Shown here: piece after piece, positions 6,270-12,440 of the stretch
How positions within the stretch are numbered: the stretch's first letter is position 1
Layout: every line of letters starts with the position of its first letter
NCBI GenBank assembly: GCA_964568925.1
Contig: CAZMSJ010000020.1
Coordinates: forward strand, 1 to 15,593
Length of the DNA: 15,593 nucleotides
From: CAYQUL01 sp964568925
Lineage (GTDB): Bacteria > Patescibacteriota > Microgenomatia > UBA8517
Direction of reading: 5' to 3'
Made by a program: the position numbers and the translations under genes
The notes under the pieces: model-generated
Told to the model about the DNA's origin: nothing
Seen by the model: the letters and a program-made list of their open reading frames with translations, nothing else
The model's database searches: none

Positions 6270-6277
6270 GAGGATCA

Positions 6278-6302
6278 CCCTGGACAAACGTCCAGGGTTT
6301 TT
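6278..6302 (+). terminator. intrinsic terminator of pnuC-nadR
   Basis: Perfect 8-bp stem CCCTGGAC / GTCCAGGG with loop AAAC, followed by TTTTT, 9 nt after the nadR stop. Confidence 0.92.
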
Positions 6303-6311
6303 ATTGTACAT

Positions 6312-6353
6312 AAAATACCCCAGTCGCATTGACTGGGGCGTGACATTACCTGT
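6312..6353. repeat. 42-nt direct repeat, copy 1, with terminator-like hairpin
   Basis: Copy 1 of a 42-nt direct repeat; copy 2 is at 10796-10837 in the same orientation, 39 of 42 positions identical, with all three differences at 6344-6346. The core is CCCCAGTC (6318-6325), loop GCATT, GACTGGGG (6331-6338). On the minus strand the stem is followed by TATTTTA, so it can terminate the FkbM operon, whose last stop codon abuts this repeat. Together the two copies bracket the four-gene glycan operon. Confidence 0.85.
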
Positions 6354-7229
6354 TTAAAGATTAATGCCATTCTGCCTGAATCCTTTTCTGGGAATAGCAA
6401 GTATGTCAGTCGTGCTAAAAGTAGGTATTAAATTACAATAGTTTCTCCGTGTGATTTTCTTTTGAGAGCCAATATCAATAAGCGAGTACTGTAGCTTCTG
6501 AAAATAGTTTAAAAAAAACTCAAAGTTCAACCCTTTTTCTTTAAGCAAGTAGTCCCCAACTTCAAAAACAATAGAAGGTCTATATTTTGCAATCGACTTT
6601 GTGGCACCCTTCAGTACCTCTGCTTCATGTCCGTCTGTATCAATTTTGATGAAATCAATTTTTTTAATTCGATTGGCCATGCAGAAGGAATCAAGATTTA
6701 CTGATGTTACTCCTTTTGTCGCTTTAAAGGTTCCTAAATGCACAGGATGTACTTTTTTGTCCCGATGACTATCGACTTTCCAGCTAGAATATGCCTGTAA
6801 ATTGGGTTGTTTCAGTTCCTTTTCTGAAACAAACGCTTGTACAGTAGTAACTCGAGAGGCAAGGCCGGGGTTCAATTCCAAGTTTTTCAGTAATTTTTTA
6901 AAAGCATAGTGTGTAGGCTCAAATGAGTAAACATGTCCCTTTGTAGCTGCCTTTGCAAAGCAAAGTGACATAACGCCACAATTGGCACCTACGTCAAACA
7001 CCGTAGCATTTGGCTTAAGTTTAAAGAATTGGTTTGAAATAATATGATGTTGAAACCCTCCAAATAGAAAAAGACTTAGATCAATGCCCTCACGTAAATC
7101 TACTTCAAAAAAGATACCATCTCTCTTTATTTTATGTTTATCCTTCTTAAAGAAAATCTTTATAAAACGATAGAGTACTCTGGCAACGCCTATCTTAAGT
7201 TTAGTTTTATACCGAAATATTTCTTGCAC
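6354..7229 (-). CDS. FkbM-family SAM methyltransferase
   Basis: A 291-aa class I methyltransferase of the FkbM family, which usually O-methylates sugars or polyketides. VFDVGANCG (77-85) is the SAM-binding motif I, YSFEPTHYAF (101-110) motif II and DFIKIDTDGHEAEVLKG (192-208) the FkbM hallmark. The first 35 residues are Lys-rich and amphipathic and may help membrane association. The start is GTG, directly after the stop of the upstream membrane-protein gene (0-nt gap). It is last in the four-gene operon and ends against the 42-nt repeat hairpin. Methylation of a glycan made by the upstream enzymes is the likely role; the acceptor is unknown. Confidence 0.87.
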   Translation of the reverse strand: MQEIFRYKTKLKIGVARVLYRFIKIFFKKDKHKIKRDGIFFEVDLREGIDLSLFLFGGFQHHIISNQFFKLKPNATVFDVGANCGVMSLCFAKAATKGHVYSFEPTHYAFKKLLKNLELNPGLASRVTTVQAFVSEKELKQPNLQAYSSWKVDSHRDKKVHPVHLGTFKATKGVTSVNLDSFCMANRIKKIDFIKIDTDGHEAEVLKGATKSIAKYRPSIVFEVGDYLLKEKGLNFEFFLNYFQKLQYSLIDIGSQKKITRRNYCNLIPTFSTTDILAIPRKGFRQNGINL

Positions 7230-8756
7230 TTATTTAAAATATATTTGTTTTGTTCTCCGAAAATCCTCTGTTAGATCAATGACTTTTCCTTGAGCTGAAC
7301 GGGAGACATCCGAATTCGAACCCTCAAAATTATAGTCGATCACTGAAATATTCTCTCTATCAATGTTTTTAAGACGCTCTTCCCAACCATCATATCCAGT
7401 ATCAATAATAAAGTCTTTACCTTTATAAAAACGATTGACGAATAATCCGGGCCAGGCCAAATGAGAAGGTGCAATGAGAGCCTGTTGACTGTCGGGCATT
7501 ATTTTAACGTAATTTATAAAGTTTCTCATTTCAGTTGAAACATATTGTATCTGTTCCATTTTAGGCCATATTTGATTCACGTTTAGAAATAAATAAAGAG
7601 TGATAAGAACACTCGACACTACTTTGTAACGACGAGGATTATTATTAAAGCACAACCAAATAAGGACTGCCCATATGATACTGGCAAAAATTGAAGGGAT
7701 AAAATAGATTCTGTCTTCTCCAAAATTTGAAAGTGGGCTTGGGTTACCGTCATAGCTATACATGTTAAAAAAAGAAACAGACAAGAGGGTGAAAATTGAA
7801 ACTAAGTAAAGTTTAAAAAGGGTCGAATGTTTTTTTGGAAACTTTATAAGTGAAATGAGAAGAATAACACCAACAACCATTAACGATACTTCGAGAAGAT
7901 GTGTGTAGGGGTAAAACAATGGAGGGCTTGTGTGCTTTGCAATAAAAATGACAAGGTCATAGGGCACGAGAATTGAAGGCAATTGGTATAAAGTTTTCTC
8001 AATCACCTGTGGGTGGGTTAATGCAAAAGTAATAACTCCAACGGACGGTTTTAAGATACTAAAAAAAGAAAATACATAGGATGTTGCCATAAAAGGGAGA
8101 GGCAATGCCAAATTCAGGATGTGCTTTTGATCATGATCGGAAAAGAAGTAGTCAACAATCGGATAGAGAATAAAAACTGGAAGTAAAAATATACTAAAAC
8201 GTGCGAGGAAAAGCGACAAGAAAAACAATATATATGAGTAAACAAAAAACTTTAATTTTCGACTTTTCAGAAAAAGCACAAAAAAAACAATTGACACCAG
8301 TAACGGAACGAGGTTTGGGACCCGCTGAATAAATCGCTGATAATTTGCAGTACCAACCATCGTGAATGAACCAACATAACTTGCTATAAAAAAGACGGTT
8401 GCACTAATACTGAGCAACTTGTTTTTCGTGATGACTAAAAGTGAAAAGTAGTAACAGTAGTAGACCAGTAGAAAGACAATCAGTTGAAAACACATATAGT
8501 AAACAATCTGATCTTTAAAGAGCGCAATTAAAAATGGGAATATTAGTTGAGCAAAAAAGTCGAATGCCTTTAAATTATCAAGAGTCAATGTAGATAAAAA
8601 TATGTTTTGCCTGAGACCAAAGTAGTAATATCCTTCACCGATTGGTATTTGAAATACCACCTTATGCCATACAACCAACGTTATTGCCGTAATTAATAAG
8701 ATTGCGACTTTGTGTTCAAAGAATAACTCACAAACCATCGAAAGATATCTTTTCAT
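7230..8756 (-). CDS. large multi-pass membrane protein, possible GT-C type glycosyltransferase
   Basis: A 508-aa integral membrane protein. About ten or more hydrophobic segments fill residues 15 to about 400, and a soluble C-terminal part (about 405-508) follows. The topology, the first-loop acidic motif after TM1 (IPIGEGYYYFG, about 37-47) and a late EDRIYFIPSIF segment before the final helices recall GT-C glycosyltransferases that use polyprenyl-phosphate sugars. I cannot assign a family. It overlaps the upstream methyltransferase by 4 nt (ATGA) and abuts the FkbM gene, so it is part of one operon. An alternative is a glycan flippase or polymerase. Codon use is AT-rich with many Phe/Leu/Ile residues, as expected for the fold. 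Confidence 0.75.
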   Translation of the reverse strand: MKRYLSMVCELFFEHKVAILLITAITLVVWHKVVFQIPIGEGYYYFGLRQNIFLSTLTLDNLKAFDFFAQLIFPFLIALFKDQIVYYMCFQLIVFLLVYYCYYFSLLVITKNKLLSISATVFFIASYVGSFTMVGTANYQRFIQRVPNLVPLLVSIVFFVLFLKSRKLKFFVYSYILFFLSLFLARFSIFLLPVFILYPIVDYFFSDHDQKHILNLALPLPFMATSYVFSFFSILKPSVGVITFALTHPQVIEKTLYQLPSILVPYDLVIFIAKHTSPPLFYPYTHLLEVSLMVVGVILLISLIKFPKKHSTLFKLYLVSIFTLLSVSFFNMYSYDGNPSPLSNFGEDRIYFIPSIFASIIWAVLIWLCFNNNPRRYKVVSSVLITLYLFLNVNQIWPKMEQIQYVSTEMRNFINYVKIMPDSQQALIAPSHLAWPGLFVNRFYKGKDFIIDTGYDGWEERLKNIDRENISVIDYNFEGSNSDVSRSAQGKVIDLTEDFRRTKQIYFK

Positions 8757-9484
8757 TTTTTGTTTTTTTGAATACTGATAGTTACAAACATCGAAAGAAA
8801 CGGCAAATACTTAGATAGTTTTTCTTCTACTTTAATAAGGACTGGCATAAGTGAGCTCATTATCATTGCTGGTCGTGACAAGCCTCCCGAGAGAAGATAT
8901 GAGAATGGAGTATGAGGTCTCACCACCCGAATAGTCAGCTCAGGGAAAAGTGAACAAAACAATGTCCTATCCCGAACAAAAATAATCCAAGGATTCGCAC
9001 CATTTGCATCAGTCATTCTTTTCTTCCCTTGTATTTTCCAACTCTTTGATTGGGGGTTAAAAACTTCGTGATGAAAATGTGTGTAAACAAAGCGGCTAAA
9101 AGGAGAATTCCAAGGCTCAATCATCACGATCTTCCCATTCATTTTTAGTACTCGGCTCATCTCTCTTAAAGCATTTTCTGGGTCTTTGATGTGATGAAAC
9201 ACGTTTAACATAACAAATCCATCTACAGATTGATCCTTAAACGGTATTTCTTCGGCTTGAAAAACAACGTCTACTTCAGGAGCTTTTAATACATCGCTTG
9301 TGACAATGTCGGCTCGCAACTGCTTTATAAAACCACCTCCTGAGCCTAACTCGATAATTTTCTGCCGTGAGGAAAACCCAGAGAGAAGCTCTTTATAGAA
9401 GGCCTTGTATAAAATATTGAGTTGCTTTTTTTGCAAAATAATGGAGCTGTGCTCTTTGAGAACTTTCAGAGAATCTAGATCCAT
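8753..9484 (-). CDS. class I SAM-dependent methyltransferase (Methyltransf_11 type)
   Basis: A 243-aa Rossmann methyltransferase. IIELGSGGGF (43-52) is motif I. AEEIPFKDQSVDGFVMLNVFHHIKDP spans motifs II/III (77-102, acidic residues and HH). REMSRVLKMNGKIVMIEP (107-124) is motif IV/V. The C-terminal part (about 190-235) is hydrophobic with a basic end, suggesting membrane or lipid proximity. The gene starts 4 nt after the GT2 stop and overlaps the next membrane-protein gene by 4 nt. It supplies an intact SAM site next to a GT2 fusion whose own methyltransferase-like domain has lost motif I. A role in modifying a lipid-linked sugar is inferred from context only. Confidence 0.85.
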   Translation of the reverse strand: MDLDSLKVLKEHSSIILQKKQLNILYKAFYKELLSGFSSRQKIIELGSGGGFIKQLRADIVTSDVLKAPEVDVVFQAEEIPFKDQSVDGFVMLNVFHHIKDPENALREMSRVLKMNGKIVMIEPWNSPFSRFVYTHFHHEVFNPQSKSWKIQGKKRMTDANGANPWIIFVRDRTLFCSLFPELTIRVVRPHTPFSYLLSGGLSRPAMIMSSLMPVLIKVEEKLSKYLPFLSMFVTISIQKNKK

Positions 9485-9488
9485 AAGG

Positions 9489-10721
9489 TCATATAAATTT
9501 AAGCTTTATCGTAGCAAACATTGCCATTTTTAGTAACAAAAAGCCATGTCTAAAACGATTTATATTTGTCGTTCCATAGACACGCTCACGATACCGAACA
9601 GGAAGATCAATAATTTTAAGATTCAATCGAGCAGCCCCAAACAATAGATCAAAATCTCCGAATGGATCAAAGTCTCCAAAATACTTTCTCTCGGTAACTA
9701 TTTTACGGTAATCTTTTTTAAGAAGTACCTTTGTGCCGCATAACGTATCTTTAATATTCTGACCTATTAAAAAAGTGAAAATATGCCCAAAGAGGTAATT
9801 TGCAAAATAATTAAGCGTTTGCATCGCCTTGCTTTCCATAGAATATACGAGTCGAGAGCCGTTAATAAAGTCCCCTTTTCCACTTGCAATAGCGTCGTAA
9901 AACTTACGAAGATCTTTCGGAGGAACCGTTAGATCTGCGTCTAAAATCATCAAGACGTCATTTTTTGCCTTAGAAAAGCCCAATCTAACAGCATCTCCTT
10001 TTCCGACACCTTTTTGTTTAAATAGATGGGACGTGATCTTTGTCTTGTTCTTTTGTATTTCATTTTCAATTGTTAGATATGTGTCGTCTGTTGAGCCACC
10101 CTCTACAAAAATTACTTCTGTTTGTGTACCGACTGTAGGGATTTTTTTAAAAATATTTTTCATGTTTCCTGCTTCATTACGGGCCGGGATAATAATACTT
10201 ACCGAATAGTCATGCCTTGTTTTCTTAGGTTTTGCAAAATAAATCGTATTTAAGGAAAGACGAGAAATTAGAGGGAGGGGAGAAACAAATCGATTAATAA
10301 AAGAACTGACTAGAGGAATTGGTATGGGCATCAGAAATCGCCTGGTTACCATAATAAGTTCGTATTCTGCCAAATAAAGAAAATTTTCAATGTCTCGAGC
10401 TGAAAGCCAATTTGGTTCGCTGGTTTGCCTTCTTGCAAGTCCGATTAAAGATACAAAATCTAAAACTGGTTTCCATAAGAAATTATATGTAACAATGATA
10501 ATTTTTGTGTCCGAACCAGTCTTTGCTTTTATCGCTGACAGATCTGATTGCACATCGAGTGTGCGCGAAAGCGTATGTGGAAGAAGAATATAATCAAATT
10601 TCTTTAAGGTTGCAGTTGTTTTTGAAGTGTCACGAATTGTGTAAGATCGTTCTGTTTTAGGAACAATTTTTTTGAGATAGTCGTTTAAGTCATCCCAGTA
10701 TGCCTTTTGAAATATGTTCAC
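9489..10721 (-). CDS. degenerate methyltransferase-like domain fused to family 2 glycosyltransferase
   Basis: A 410-aa protein with a GTG start. Residues about 170-410 are a GT2 (GT-A fold) domain of the dolichyl-phosphate mannose synthase type: SIIIPARNE (175-183), VEGGSTDDT (206-214), GVGKGDAVRLGF (238-249), DADLTVPP with the metal-binding DAD (261-263), and FGDFDLLFG (354-362). Residues 42-165 (FDYILLPHTL, IVTYNFLWKPVL, NWLSARDIENFL) look like the back half of a SAM methyltransferase. The GxGxG SAM loop and about 45 residues are missing between KKIVP and KFDY. Full-length methyltransferase-GT2 fusions are known, so this appears to be a reduced form. It heads the four-gene operon. A weak promoter may lie at about 10731-10760 (TGA-TATATT as extended -10). 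Confidence 0.85.
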   Translation of the reverse strand: MNIFQKAYWDDLNDYLKKIVPKTERSYTIRDTSKTTATLKKFDYILLPHTLSRTLDVQSDLSAIKAKTGSDTKIIIVTYNFLWKPVLDFVSLIGLARRQTSEPNWLSARDIENFLYLAEYELIMVTRRFLMPIPIPLVSSFINRFVSPLPLISRLSLNTIYFAKPKKTRHDYSVSIIIPARNEAGNMKNIFKKIPTVGTQTEVIFVEGGSTDDTYLTIENEIQKNKTKITSHLFKQKGVGKGDAVRLGFSKAKNDVLMILDADLTVPPKDLRKFYDAIASGKGDFINGSRLVYSMESKAMQTLNYFANYLFGHIFTFLIGQNIKDTLCGTKVLLKKDYRKIVTERKYFGDFDPFGDFDLLFGAARLNLKIIDLPVRYRERVYGTTNINRFRHGFLLLKMAMFATIKLKFI

Positions 10722-10795
10722 CCAGACAATATATCAGTTGACCATGTGTATTGCCATATATACCTAGCGGTTGAAAAGCATGTTTTTTGAAATAA

Positions 10796-10837
10796 AAAAT
10801 ACCCCAGTCGCATTGACTGGGGCGTGATCCTACCTGT
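10796..10837. repeat. 42-nt direct repeat, copy 2, with terminator-like hairpin
   Basis: Same orientation as copy 1 (6312-6353), 39 of 42 identical. Stem CCCCAGTC (10802-10809), loop GCATT, GACTGGGG (10815-10822). The minus strand continues TATTTTTTATTT, a better U-tract than copy 1. It lies 75 nt upstream of the glycan operon and insulates it from the genes to the right. Confidence 0.85.
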
Positions 10838-10871
10838 AGAGATGCTCCCTTGAATTTTTGTCTCACTAAAT

Positions 10872-10944
10872 TCTCGGTTCTACACCTTCATATCGGTTAT
10901 ACCCGTCATGTCGGTTTTACCCATCATATCGGATGTCTTTATCA
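10872..10944. repeat. degenerate 18-nt tandem repeats (4 units)
   Basis: Units start at 10872, 10891, 10909 and 10927. The two best are TATCGGTTATACCCGTCA and TGTCGGTTTTACCCATCA; the outer two are more diverged, and the first has one extra base. The plus-strand consensus is about TATCGGTTTTACCCATCA. The period of 18 keeps all three frames in phase as hexapeptide repeats, but no start codon with a ribosome-binding site supports translation. Confidence 0.6.
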
Positions 10945-11002
10945 AAAAGTACCTTAATTAAAGGATTGGGCTATTCCCCCTTTAGTCGGCTTTCCCCCGT
11001 TA

Positions 11003-11020
11003 AATATGAATATTCATATT
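11003..11020. repeat. 18-nt perfect palindrome
   Basis: AATATGAATATTCATATT is its own reverse complement. It lies in the gene-free spacer between two terminators. It is AT-rich, so chance is possible; an operator or recombination site is an alternative. Confidence 0.5.
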
Positions 11021-11039
11021 GAGACTGACTGGGTACCGG

Positions 11040-11061
11040 ACGTTCAGATCACTTTGAACGT
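11040..11061. repeat. 7-bp inverted repeat in the spacer
   Basis: ACGTTCA (11040-11046) and TGAACGT (11055-11061) with an 8-nt loop. No T-run follows on either strand, so it is not a clear terminator. Confidence 0.4.
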
Positions 11062-11090
11062 ATTCTACTGGAAGATACAACAAATAACAA

Positions 11091-11121
11091 TAAAAAATGC
11101 GTCTACCAACAGTAGACGCAT
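11091..11121 (-). terminator. intrinsic terminator of the unknown two-gene unit
   Basis: On the minus strand, a 10-bp stem ATGCGTCTAC / GTAGACGCAT with a 5-nt loop runs into TTTTTATT, 9 nt after the stop codon of the gene at 11131-11550. Strong and unambiguous. Confidence 0.92.
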
Positions 11122-11130
11122 CCAAACAGA

Positions 11131-11550
11131 TTATCCCTTGTGCTTTCGATCAGTAATATCAAACAATTGTCCAAGATTGATCTTATCCATCGCGAGAGAC
11201 TTAATAAGCCGTGAAAAATCCATCTGAGACCGTTCCTTCAAATGGCGGAAATACGCATCAATGCTTCGCCGATGACGTGCATTTGTGTACATCCAAATTC
11301 CGCTGAAACGGGATGTTTGACTATCCTCGGGATAAGAGGAATAAATTTCAGAGGCACAAATGATAGTTCCAACCGGAGGAGGAGAATTTATCCCCGTGAC
11401 TAACATTCTTTCTCCATCTGCACATGACGTGTGTAAGGCTAACGCTGACTGACGAACTAAGCCCCAGTTTTCTGGCTTCCAAATTTCTGAGAGCAAGTGG
11501 TCTGGTCCAGATGATTCCAGCCGGTTTCCAATAACGATTACTTTACTCAT
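11131..11550 (-). CDS. hypothetical protein, second gene of a two-gene unit
   Basis: I do not recognise this 139-aa protein. It starts KVIVIGNRLESSGPD, a beta-strand followed by a Gly/Arg turn. The centre has a hydrophobic strand with ERMLVTGINSPPPVGTIICASEIY (about 47-70) and two Cys (43 and about 65). The C-terminal third is helical and basic (RHRRSIDAYFRHLKERSQ, about 92-109). No signal peptide or TM segment is visible. The ATG has an AAGGA site 8 nt upstream and lies 2 nt after the stop of the preceding gene, so the two are coupled. Its Arg codons (CGG 4, CGT 3, CGA 2, CGC 1, AGA 1) differ from the CGA-rich ribosomal genes. The GNR opening could suit a nucleotide-binding or phosphoesterase-like fold, but this is weak. 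Confidence 0.8.
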   Translation of the reverse strand: MSKVIVIGNRLESSGPDHLLSEIWKPENWGLVRQSALALHTSCADGERMLVTGINSPPPVGTIICASEIYSSYPEDSQTSRFSGIWMYTNARHRRSIDAYFRHLKERSQMDFSRLIKSLAMDKINLGQLFDITDRKHKG

Positions 11551-11552
11551 AG

Positions 11553-12050
11553 CTATCGTCCTTCTTTCGTGAAAAGAATATCGTACAGCTCCACTACAAC
11601 CGACAATATCAGTTGTTTATACTCTGGCTTCGGAGCTCGCAGTGAATTATCATCCGTAGCCTGAAACAACAACGACAATTGATCTGTAACATATTTCTGT
11701 CGGATTACTCCAGTCATTAATCCAATAAGAATGTCAGGAATGTTATTCCGATTGATCTGGAATTGCACCCGGATAGCACTACGAAGTGCTTTTTGATCCA
11801 TATCCACCAATTGAATGCGGGTTTCAACAGATTCTTTAAGAAGATCCCGGTATTCAGGCTTAATCTTCCGAAATCCATCAACTTCTTCAGAAAAGAATCC
11901 TGAAAGTGGATAGAATGCACCCTCAAACATGGTTTGAGGGACCAGATCTGATGAAAGTAGCATTAATGCAAATTCTTTCACGGCAGTGTCAGGTAACTTA
12001 CTTACGGCAAAGTCCACCAAAGAGCTGCCAGTTACAGTTGAAAAATCCAT
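11553..12050 (-). CDS. hypothetical protein, first gene of a two-gene unit
   Basis: I do not recognise this 165-aa soluble protein. It looks largely alpha-helical. It has amphipathic runs such as SLVDFAVSKLPDTAVKEFALMLL (10-32), YRDLLKESVETRIQLVDMDQKALRSAIRVQF (about 67-97) and a C-terminal helix YKQLILSVVVELYDILF. There is no Cys, no TM segment and no visible catalytic motif or helix-turn-helix. The ATG has a perfect AGGAGG 5 nt upstream. It is the promoter-proximal gene of a two-gene unit that ends in a strong terminator, and a palindrome overlaps the -10. Arg codons are CGG-biased (4 of 9), unlike rplC. A structural or adaptor role is as likely as an enzymatic one. Confidence 0.8.
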   Translation of the reverse strand: MDFSTVTGSSLVDFAVSKLPDTAVKEFALMLLSSDLVPQTMFEGAFYPLSGFFSEEVDGFRKIKPEYRDLLKESVETRIQLVDMDQKALRSAIRVQFQINRNNIPDILIGLMTGVIRQKYVTDQLSLLFQATDDNSLRAPKPEYKQLILSVVVELYDILFTKEGR

Positions 12051-12055
12051 GAAAA

Positions 12056-12061
12056 CCTCCT
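12056..12061 (-). promoter_or_regulatory. Shine-Dalgarno site of the unknown two-gene unit
   Basis: AGGAGG on the minus strand, 5 nt before the ATG at 12050. It is among the strongest ribosome-binding sites in the window and supports this hypothetical gene as real. Confidence 0.85.
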
Positions 12062-12078
12062 GTAAAGATGAGATAAGA

Positions 12079-12106
12079 ATTATACCATAATTATAGGTAT
12101 AATCAA
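12079..12106 (-). promoter_or_regulatory. promoter of the unknown two-gene unit, overlapped by an operator-like palindrome
   Basis: On the minus strand TTGATT (12106-12101), a 16-bp spacer and a perfect TATAAT (12084-12079) form the promoter. The 8-bp arms ATTATACC (12079-12086) and GGTATAAT (12096-12103) make an inverted repeat that covers the -10 and most of the spacer. This arrangement is typical of a repressor operator, although AT-richness raises the chance of coincidence. Confidence 0.65.
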
Positions 12107-12137
12107 GGATAGAAGGTGTATTAAAGGAAAACTATAT

Positions 12138-12154
12138 GCCCAGAATGACTGGGC
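12138..12154 (-). terminator. hairpin after the small two-TM gene
   Basis: Stem GCCCAG / CTGGGC with a 5-nt loop, 6 nt after the stop codon of the gene at 12161-12352. On the minus strand ATATAGTTTT follows. The U-tract is imperfect, so termination is probably partial. Confidence 0.55.
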
Positions 12155-12160
12155 AATATA

Positions 12161-12352
12161 CTATTCGGAGTGGTAATTCTCATGAATAAGTAGGGATGCC
12201 ACAACTCCAATCATCAAGCCAGAAAAAACAAAGGAAAGTGACAGAGAAATACCTAACAGGCTATACAAGAAAAACCCTGCAATAAGCCAGAAAAACAAAA
12301 GGCCAAGAATGGTCAACATGCTCACAAAGCAACCAGATACAGACCCACCCAT
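12161..12352 (-). CDS. small two-TM membrane protein of unknown function
   Basis: A 63-aa hydrophobic protein. A Gly/Ser-rich N-terminus (MGGSVSGCFVS) leads into two TM helices (about 12-32 and 36-56) with a very short turn, forming a helical hairpin. It ends in a polar HENYHSE tail. The ATG at 12352 is preceded by GGAGGAG (about 12356-12362), which decides the start; an in-frame TTG four codons upstream lies within that ribosome-binding site. It is downstream of fusA with an 88-nt gap and has its own hairpin afterwards. A weak promoter candidate lies in the gap (TTGTTT, 17 bp, TCTAAT). No function can be assigned. Confidence 0.7.
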   Translation of the reverse strand: MGGSVSGCFVSMLTILGLLFFWLIAGFFLYSLLGISLSLSFVFSGLMIGVVASLLIHENYHSE

Positions 12353-12440
12353 GATCTCCTCCAAGTAACAACTAAGATAGGCACATTAGACACCTCAGAG
12401 AGGAAAGAAACAAGTGAAACAAAGGACCAAACGTGAAGGG

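Larger units (their letters stand above)
10722..11130. other. 409-nt gene-free, repeat-rich spacer
   Basis: I see no credible gene here. From left to right it holds a weak minus-strand promoter region for the GT2 operon, repeat copy 2 (10796-10837) and four degenerate 18-nt tandem units (10872-10944). Next come two C5-tract motifs (GGCTATTCCCCC and GGCTTTCCCCC, about 10968-10999), an 18-nt perfect palindrome (11003-11020) and a 7-bp hairpin (11040-11061). A terminator (11091-11121) ends it. Short open frames across the tandem units lack start sites and family resemblance. Confidence 0.6.

Noticed and set aside
6312..10837. Transposon or insertion sequence bounded by the 42-nt repeats
   Set aside because: The repeats are direct, not inverted, and no transposase or integrase is encoded between them.
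10872..10944. CRISPR array from the tandem units
   Set aside because: Units are 18 nt, directly adjacent with no spacers, and diverged from each other.
11131..12050. Classical toxin-antitoxin pair
   Set aside because: The two-gene unit has the right layout, but the proteins (139 and 165 aa) show no toxin fold, HTH, AbrB or RHH motif, so the label is not supported.
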